Below, piece by piece: positions 58,663-64,000 of a stretch of 64,000 bases of DNA. Position 1 is the stretch's first letter. Every line of letters starts with the position of its first letter. The DNA is from DAOTVC01 sp034437215. GTDB lineage: Bacteria > Chloroflexota > Anaerolineae > B4-G1 > SLSP01. The notes beneath the pieces were generated by a model. The model worked only from the letters and a program-made list of their open reading frames with translations, was not told where the DNA came from and ran no database searches. Location of the stretch: NCBI GenBank assembly GCA_034437215.1, contig DAOTVC010000076.1, positions 29,118-93,117 of the forward strand, written 5' to 3'. The translations under genes and the position numbers were made by a program.

Positions 58663-59580
58663 ATGCCACGGTTGAAAGAATTTAAAACCCTGTGCCAGGT
58701 GATCGAACAGAAGAGCTTCTCACGTGCAGCAGAGCTCCTGGGTCTGACCCAACCAGCGGTCAGCCTACAGATCAAGTCACTTGAAGCAGAATACGGTGCG
58801 GAGCTCTTACATCGAGAGGGTTTTGAGATATTGCCTACGGAAAACGGCGAGGTCGTCTACAATTTTGCCTGCCAAATCATCGATCTCTATCTCCGCTCTC
58901 AGGAAGCAGTCCAGGCTTCACTTGTAGAGACGCGGGGGCATCTGAGCATCGGGGCCAGCACCGGACCCGGTGAGTATCTGCTCCCACTGCTTTTAGGACG
59001 CTTCAAGGGCGCGAATCCAGATGTGACTGTCTCACTACGTGTGGGGGATTCCAATGAGATTATCGAGCACGTCCTACAACAACGACTGGAAGTAGGGTTT
59101 GTGGGGGCGACACGCCGCGATCGCCATCTGACGTTCGAGCCCTTCTTGCACGACGAACTGATTCTGGTGGTATATCCAGAGCATCCCTGGGCGCAACGAA
59201 AGCACATCACCTACGAGGAATTGCTTCAGGCGCCCCTGGTGCTTCAACAACAAGGCTCGGGTGCACGGGCAACCTTACAGGAGGCCCTGCATCGCTATGG
59301 CATCACACTACAGCAACTGCATCCTGTGATGGAGGTCGGTTTGCAGGAGTCAACAAAGGCCGCTGTACGCTCAGGCTTCGGGGTGACCATTATTTCACGC
59401 CTGGGCGCGACAGATGAGTTGCATCGGGGAATCCTGATTGAGGTACCTATCGAGGATGTTAATATGGCGCATGATTTCCACGTCGTATATCTGCGCACTT
59501 TACCGCTACCTAACCTGGCCAGAACTTTTTTGGACTTTGCCCGCATCACCGCTCAAGAGATCTCCGCGGGACGTAAGTAG
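58663..59580 (+). CDS. LysR-type transcriptional regulator
   Basis: A 305-residue LTTR: winged helix (1-60; FSRAAELLGLTQPAVSLQIKSLEAEYGAELLHR) and a periplasmic-binding-like effector domain (about 88-300). GGAGAAGTATAGC precedes the ATG at 58663. The adjacent sulfonate/nitrate-type ABC importer suggests it controls that operon, perhaps CysL/CysB-like; a perfect 15-bp palindrome sits 5 bp after its stop, in the importer promoter. Codon use and GC are lower than the upstream genes. Confidence 0.92.
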   Translation: MPRLKEFKTLCQVIEQKSFSRAAELLGLTQPAVSLQIKSLEAEYGAELLHREGFEILPTENGEVVYNFACQIIDLYLRSQEAVQASLVETRGHLSIGASTGPGEYLLPLLLGRFKGANPDVTVSLRVGDSNEIIEHVLQQRLEVGFVGATRRDRHLTFEPFLHDELILVVYPEHPWAQRKHITYEELLQAPLVLQQQGSGARATLQEALHRYGITLQQLHPVMEVGLQESTKAAVRSGFGVTIISRLGATDELHRGILIEVPIEDVNMAHDFHVVYLRTLPLPNLARTFLDFARITAQEISAGRK

Positions 59581-59585
59581 TCTCT

Positions 59586-59600
59586 ATAAGAATTTCTTAT
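59586..59600 (+). promoter_or_regulatory. Candidate LysR operator
   Basis: ATAAGAATTTCTTAT, a perfect 7-1-7 palindrome, ends exactly where the -35 hexamer begins. It fits the dyad LysR pattern with A/T ends. Confidence 0.65.
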
Positions 59601-59630
59601 TTGACGATAAGTGTCCAGGGCATGTAGAAT
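59601..59630 (+). promoter_or_regulatory. Promoter of the sulfonate/nitrate-type ABC operon
   Basis: TTGACG (59601-59606), 18-bp spacer, TAGAAT (59625-59630), 31 bp before the start codon and abutting the palindrome. Confidence 0.65.
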
Positions 59631-59661
59631 AAGTGAACGATTTTGCAGAAAGGAGAATCGC

Positions 59662-60654
59662 ATGAAGCGCGCCCCAAAAATAAACTTTCGATATGCAAGA
59701 AAATCGTTCATTCTCTCGCTAGGGATGGTTCTGATGATTCTGACAAGTTGTGGAGGCGATGCCGGCACAACAATTCGCTACGGTGGCCAATACTATCCTG
59801 AAGAGTTTCTCTTACAAGGCTATCCAGAACTGTGGACAGAGCAAGACCTTGTAGTCGAACATATCTTGTTCAGTTCGGGGACAGAAAACAACCAAGCGCT
59901 TATCGCCGGTGAGATCGACATCAATGTCGGCGCTGACAGCAAAACGGTGGCTCTTTTTAATGCTATATCTGAAGAAGCGCTGATCATCGCAACCAGCCAA
60001 CGTGGCGACCGTTACTCCACAATTGTGAGAGGGGATTCCGATTTCCAGAGCTGGGACGATCTGCGAGGACACACCGTTGGTGTACGCCTAGGCACTGGCG
60101 CGGAACAGGTACTCCTGCGCTACTTCGAAGGACAGCCAGACCTCGCCTGGGAGGATTTCGACTGGGTAAATCTCGGTGTGGAAGACATGATCGCCGCGTT
60201 ACAGAGCGGCAGCATTGACGCTTTTACCGCCTGGGAGCCGACCCCGGCGATTGCAGAGGCGCAGGGTGTGGGTCGTGTGCTACTTAGTTACGGAGACATC
60301 GCCATCGTGCCTGTCTCCATCCACACGACGCGGGCTTTTGCGGAAAGCCATCGCGGTGCGCTGGTAGGTTTCCTGGCGGCGCACATCGCCAAAGTGGAGA
60401 TGATCGAGAATGACCCCCAGCTCGCTGCCGAACTCGCTGTTGAGGCAGCCGCAGCACAGGGAGTGGAGGTTTCCGCTGATGCCTTCTTACGCATCTTCGA
60501 GCGCGTGGATTTCTCGTTGGAGTTTGATGGGCAGGCACTTCGTGCTCTGGAAGATACCGCACAGTTTCTCTATGATCAGGATCGCATCGATGCCATCCCT
60601 GACTTTTCCTGGGACAACAGCTTCCTTGAGGAGGCACAAGCGCTGAATGACTGA
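59662..60654 (+). CDS. ABC transporter substrate-binding lipoprotein, SsuA/NrtA/NMT1 type
   Basis: A 330-residue lipoprotein (lipobox ILTSC) preceded by AAAGGAG. The NMT1/SsuA-like fold begins with TIRYGGQYYPEEFLLQG, and includes NNQALIAGEIDINVGADSK, SWDDLRGHTVGVRLGTGAEQ and DAFTAWEPTPAIAEAQG. Family ligands are aliphatic sulfonates, taurine, nitrate or thiamine precursors; the exact ligand cannot be read from sequence. It overlaps the first permease gene by 8 bp. Confidence 0.9.
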   Translation: MKRAPKINFRYARKSFILSLGMVLMILTSCGGDAGTTIRYGGQYYPEEFLLQGYPELWTEQDLVVEHILFSSGTENNQALIAGEIDINVGADSKTVALFNAISEEALIIATSQRGDRYSTIVRGDSDFQSWDDLRGHTVGVRLGTGAEQVLLRYFEGQPDLAWEDFDWVNLGVEDMIAALQSGSIDAFTAWEPTPAIAEAQGVGRVLLSYGDIAIVPVSIHTTRAFAESHRGALVGFLAAHIAKVEMIENDPQLAAELAVEAAAAQGVEVSADAFLRIFERVDFSLEFDGQALRALEDTAQFLYDQDRIDAIPDFSWDNSFLEEAQALND

Positions 60655-61453
60655 ACTGAAACGCTGGAGCGCGAAGTTAAGGAGCGTATGGTTACCGTTC
60701 CTAGTGGTGGCGCTCTTCCTGTGTAGCTGGCAGATATTAACCAGCACGCGCATCATCAATCCGGCACTGTTTCCAGCCCCAACTAAGATTTTAAACGAAC
60801 TGGTAATCCTTCACACGAAGGATTTACCAGTTCGTTCTGTGCTATTCAGCCATGTATGGATCACCTTGCAACGCACCTTTATCGCCGCTGGGATTGGGAT
60901 CATGGTCGGAGTGTTGCTAGGTGTGCTGATGGGCGTTAGCCGGCCACTCTATCGCTTCTGCGATCCGCTCATCACACTGCTGATGCCCATCCCGGGGATT
61001 GCCATGGCGCCTCTATTCATCATCTGGCTAGGGTTCGGTAATCCCTCCATCATCACCCTGGGAATCATCGCCACATTCTTCCCTGTCGTCTATAATACCG
61101 CAGCCGGTGTACGCAGCATGGACAAGCAGCTCGTGCGCGCAGCGCGGATCATGGGGGCGCATCGCTTTGAGATACTGATCACGATCTACCTGCCTTGGGC
61201 AGCGGGGCACACACTCACCGGAGTGAAATTGGGATTGGCGCGTTGCTGGCGAACGATCATTGCCGTGGAATTCGTCGCCGCAGCAAGCTGGGGATTGGGC
61301 TATATGATTTGGAACGCAGCGGAGTACCTGCGCGCCGGTCTCGTCTATGGCGGCATTGGGCTGCTCATTGTACTCTATTTTTTGCTCGAACAACTCATTC
61401 TCGTGCCTTTAGAAAAGCATACTATCGAAAAGTGGGGCATGATCAAGAGATGA
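60647..61453 (+). CDS. ABC transporter permease 1, SsuC/TauC type
   Basis: A 268-residue BPD_transp-type membrane protein with six helices and the coupling loop VRAARIMGAHRFEILITIYLP. It overlaps the binding-protein gene and, by 4 bp, the second permease gene. The two permeases probably form a heterodimer, unlike the SsuC homodimer of E. coli. Confidence 0.92.
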   Translation: MTELKRWSAKLRSVWLPFLVVALFLCSWQILTSTRIINPALFPAPTKILNELVILHTKDLPVRSVLFSHVWITLQRTFIAAGIGIMVGVLLGVLMGVSRPLYRFCDPLITLLMPIPGIAMAPLFIIWLGFGNPSIITLGIIATFFPVVYNTAAGVRSMDKQLVRAARIMGAHRFEILITIYLPWAAGHTLTGVKLGLARCWRTIIAVEFVAAASWGLGYMIWNAAEYLRAGLVYGGIGLLIVLYFLLEQLILVPLEKHTIEKWGMIKR

Positions 61454-62253
61454 TAGCAGAAACGAGAGACTGCTGGCAGGCCAGGCTCAAAGCGCTGGGT
61501 GAATTTCTGTTACCCTTCTTAATCCTGGGAACGCTCTGGGAATTGTTGGCCCGCTTGGGCATCGCCAGGATAGAGCTGCTGCCGCCACCGACACAGCTCC
61601 TGCGAAAGTTATGGGAGCTCACCCGCAATGGTATTCTGTTGCATCATCTGGCACAAAGTGGATATCGGCTACTTCTAGGTTATCTACTTGCAATCATTTG
61701 CGGCGTTACCATGGGCACCCTGCTGGCCATCCACGAGACGATCTACAAATTATTCGCCCCTATTCTTAGCCTCTTAATCTCGGTGCCAACTATCGCCTGG
61801 GTTCCGGTGTTGTTATTGGTGATGGGACTGGGGGATCGCACCGTCATCACAGCGGTCTTTCTGGGAGGTTTCTTCGCCATTACCCACAACACGATGCGTG
61901 GTATCCAGATGGTAGACCGGAATTTAATCCACGCAGCGCGGGGCATGGGCATCCGAGGACTCAAATTGTTTACTACAGTGCTTTTACCAGGCTCGTTGGT
62001 CTCGCTCATCGCCGGGCTGCGGTTGGGAATTGGGTACTCGTGGCGCGCGCTGATTGGAGGTGAGATGCTTTCGGCCATGATTACGTGGGGTATCGGCAAG
62101 ATGATCTATCAGGCTCGCTTCTGGAATGACGTCACCATCATGTTTGTGGGCTTGTTGATCATCGGTCTCACAGGGTTATTGATGGATCGAACGTTGTTAA
62201 ATTCGCTAGAACGCCAAACCATAGAAAGATGGGGCTTGGTGACCGAGAGGTAA
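61450..62253 (+). CDS. ABC transporter permease 2, SsuC/TauC type
   Basis: A 267-residue permease with six helices and coupling loop IHAARGMGIRGLKLFTTVLLP. ATG 61450 overlaps the stop of permease 1 (ATGA). The ends of the two permeases are alike (EKHTIEKWGMIKR and ERQTIERWGLVTER), indicating an ancient gene duplication. Confidence 0.92.
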   Translation: MIAETRDCWQARLKALGEFLLPFLILGTLWELLARLGIARIELLPPPTQLLRKLWELTRNGILLHHLAQSGYRLLLGYLLAIICGVTMGTLLAIHETIYKLFAPILSLLISVPTIAWVPVLLLVMGLGDRTVITAVFLGGFFAITHNTMRGIQMVDRNLIHAARGMGIRGLKLFTTVLLPGSLVSLIAGLRLGIGYSWRALIGGEMLSAMITWGIGKMIYQARFWNDVTIMFVGLLIIGLTGLLMDRTLLNSLERQTIERWGLVTER

Positions 62254-62256
62254 AAC

Positions 62257-63051
62257 GTGCAGGAAAAGCAGGTAATAATCAAAATTGAAAATGTAAGTAA
62301 GATCTTCGGGAATGGGAACGGGCGTGTAGTCGCCTTGGATAATCTCAATCTGTCCATCCGTGAGGGTGAGTTCAATGTGATTATTGGCCCTTCAGGATGC
62401 GGGAAATCAACGCTCCTGTACCTACTGGCGGGATTCGAGAAACCCAACAGTGGACAGATTCTGCTGGATGGCGTGCCTATCCGCAAGCCAGGGCCGGATC
62501 GTGGCTTCGTTTTCCAGGATTACGCCCTCTTCCCCTGGAAGACGGTGTTGGGCAACGTCATGTTCGGATTAAAGCACACCGGTTGGCCTAAGGAGAAGGC
62601 ATTAGCACGAGCACAGGAGCTTATTGCATTGGTCCATCTGCAAGGATTCGAGAAAGCTTATCCCCACACGCTCTCGGGCGGCATGAAACAGCGGGTAGGT
62701 ATTGCGCGCGCCCTGGCCTACAATCCCAAAGTATTGCTGATGGACGAGCCCTTTGGCGCATTGGATGCACAGACGCGCAAACATATGCAACAGGAGCTCG
62801 TCAGCATATGGGAACGCACCCGCAAGACGGTGGTTTTCATCACCCACAGTGTTATCGAAGCGGCTTATCTGGCCGACCGCATCATCGTGATGACTGCGCG
62901 TCCTGGCCAAGTAAAGGGCGATATTCAAGTGACCGTACCGCGTCCGCGCAGCTACACCGAGGACGCCTATCTCAATGTGCGCTCTCAAGTATTGGCACTC
63001 CTGGAAGAAGAGGTAGAGAAAGCCATCCAAAGAGGCCAAACTGTCCATTGA
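62257..63051 (+). CDS. ABC transporter ATP-binding protein, SsuB/TauB/NrtD type
   Basis: A 264-residue ATPase: Walker A IIGPSGCGKSTLLYLLAG, Q-loop VFQDYALFPWK, signature LSGGMKQRVGIARAL, Walker B VLLMDEPFGALDAQT and the switch His in VFITHSVIEA. Starts at GTG 62257, 3 bp after permease 2. Completes the importer. Confidence 0.94.
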   Translation: MQEKQVIIKIENVSKIFGNGNGRVVALDNLNLSIREGEFNVIIGPSGCGKSTLLYLLAGFEKPNSGQILLDGVPIRKPGPDRGFVFQDYALFPWKTVLGNVMFGLKHTGWPKEKALARAQELIALVHLQGFEKAYPHTLSGGMKQRVGIARALAYNPKVLLMDEPFGALDAQTRKHMQQELVSIWERTRKTVVFITHSVIEAAYLADRIIVMTARPGQVKGDIQVTVPRPRSYTEDAYLNVRSQVLALLEEEVEKAIQRGQTVH

Positions 63052-63109
63052 CCCAATCGCCCGGCTGGCGATCAGCGCCGTACCGTGATCATAAGACAAG
63101 CTGTGGCAC

Positions 63110-63137
63110 TTAAACACCTCTGGATTTATGGTATGAT
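63110..63137 (+). promoter_or_regulatory. Possible promoter of the ATP-grasp gene
   Basis: TTAAAC (63110-63115), 16-bp spacer, TATGAT (63132-63137), 45 bp before the start codon. Confidence 0.4.
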
Positions 63138-63182
63138 TACCATCCGAATCACAAACATCCCAGAGAGAGAGGAAACCCGACC

Positions 63183-64000
63183 TTGTTAGCACCATTGAAG
63201 ATCATCGTCACCGCCTGTGGTTGTCCCGGCGCTTCGACACTCGTCCGCATGTTGCAGAACAACGGCGAACGTCCTGTGACTGTCGTGGGCGTCGATATGG
63301 ACCGTGAGGCCATCGGTCGCTTTCTGACCGACACGTTCTACACCGTACCCGCCGCCGCAGACGAAACTGCCTATCTAGAGCGTATCCTCGAGATCGTCGA
63401 ACGCGAACAACCCGACGTGCTGTTCCCGGAGAGCAGCTCTGAGGTGCCGGTGCTGGCCAAGCATCGCGCCACCATCGAGGCTTTGGGTACCAAAGTTATC
63501 GTCTCCAGCCCGGAAAGCATCGCGCTGGCGAATGACAAATATGCGATGTACGAAGCGCTCCGCGAAGCCACGGACCTGCTGCTGCCGGCCTACCGCTGGC
63601 CCAAGGACCTGGATGAATTCGTCGTCGCCGCTCACGAGCTGGGCTATCCGGAAAAAGCGGTCTGCTTCAAACCCCACGTCGCCAAAGGGAGCCGAGGCTT
63701 TCGCATCATGGATGCGCACATCAGCCGGCGCGATCTGCTGCTGAACTATAAGCCCAACAGCCGCTATATGTCGCTGGATGAATTCGTCACGATCTTCGAG
63801 CAAGAGCCGGACTTCCCGGACTTCCTGGTGATGGAGTACGTCGAGGGGCAAGAGGTCACGACGGATAGCCTCTGTTTAGATGGGGAAGCGTTGCTGACGA
63901 CAGTCAAGACCGTGGAGCAGGCCCGCTGGGGCGTTATCGTGCGCGGTGAGCTGGTACACCGGCCCGACCTCCTGGCGCAGACCGCGGAGATTCTTCGTGT
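63183..64000 (+). CDS. ATP-grasp protein, carbamoyl-phosphate-synthase-large-subunit-like (3' end beyond window)
   Basis: At least 272 residues, open to the window edge. Probable TTG start at 63183 after AGAGAGGAAA, giving LAPLKIIVTACGCPGASTLV and then VVGVDMDREAIGRFLTD (pre-ATP-grasp Rossmann), ESSSEVPVLAKHR, ALANDKYAMYEALRE, KPHVAKGSRGFRIMD (ATP-binding Lys/Gly loop) and DFLVMEYVEGQEVTTDSLC. Such proteins ligate a carboxylate to an amine or thiol nucleophile, often in cell-surface or secondary metabolism. The substrate is unknown. It lacks the usual ATG start. Confidence 0.8.
   Translation, partial: MLAPLKIIVTACGCPGASTLVRMLQNNGERPVTVVGVDMDREAIGRFLTDTFYTVPAAADETAYLERILEIVEREQPDVLFPESSSEVPVLAKHRATIEALGTKVIVSSPESIALANDKYAMYEALREATDLLLPAYRWPKDLDEFVVAAHELGYPEKAVCFKPHVAKGSRGFRIMDAHISRRDLLLNYKPNSRYMSLDEFVTIFEQEPDFPDFLVMEYVEGQEVTTDSLCLDGEALLTTVKTVEQARWGVIVRGELVHRPDLLAQTAEILR

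Overview
The window is about 64 kb of GC-rich, densely packed bacterial chromosome with one tRNA and no recognisable transposase, integrase, phage gene or CRISPR array. The lineage looks like Chloroflexota (Anaerolineae/Caldilineae-like). Supporting signs are lexA under a Bacillus-type GAACN4GTTC box, an archaeal/eukaryal-type prolyl-tRNA synthetase, an archaeal-type phosphoglycerate mutase, a secreted protein ending in WLPLIMRN, a DUF6391-like gene and many Pro/Thr-rich lipoproteins. This placement is inference; no 16S rRNA gene is present.

Layout. (1) 1-27 kb is almost entirely on the minus strand. It starts with a NYN-type ribonuclease gene broken by a small palindromic element and a NarL-type regulator with a degenerate receiver. 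A roughly 17 kb run follows in transcription order from 18.3 kb down: tandem universal stress protein, giant cyclic beta-1,2-glucan synthase, PRPP-synthetase-like enzyme, membrane-fused sulfite-oxidase-family protein, PolX polymerase and two secreted proteins. Next come a lipoprotein, phosphoglycerate mutase, a sugar ABC importer without its own ATPase, a small c-type cytochrome, and a run of small genes (SDR, ferredoxin, PAS, flavin-binding, receiver). (2) 27.4-34 kb on the plus strand is ribosomal (L21, L27 and an L31 fused to an RNA polymerase alpha-CTD-like domain) and then nucleotide metabolism (tdk, two hpt paralogues, purA, purB), facing nadB. (3) 35-45 kb holds a sortase, a DUF6391-like gene, holA, a four-gene operon headed by a stand-alone FtsK-like ATPase under an apparent LexA box, a ThiF/MoeB-type enzyme, a DUF3048 lipoprotein, a membrane-fused spermidine-synthase-like protein and lexA. 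(4) 45-54.5 kb on the plus strand holds pepA, a MazG-like protein, a phosphoesterase, a ParB-like protein with three large repeats, proS, moeA, tRNA-Thr(CGU), a ResB-like protein and udk. (5) 54.5-58.6 kb is a four-gene diacetamido-uronic-acid sugar cluster. (6) 58.6-63.1 kb is a LysR regulator with a sulfonate/nitrate-type ABC importer, lower in GC. The window ends inside an ATP-grasp gene.

Functional links. lexA and the FtsK operon share near-identical consensus promoters and SOS boxes, so the FtsK operon is probably a DNA-damage module; it is the best candidate for an undescribed system. Other notable items are the L31/alpha-CTD fusion, the cloverleaf-like insertion that breaks the NYN gene, and two related 15-bp tandem arrays placed immediately upstream of ribosome binding sites. 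Vegetative promoters close to TTGACA-N16/17-TATAAT are easy to see before rplU, tRNA-Thr, the sortase gene, lexA and the FtsK operon.
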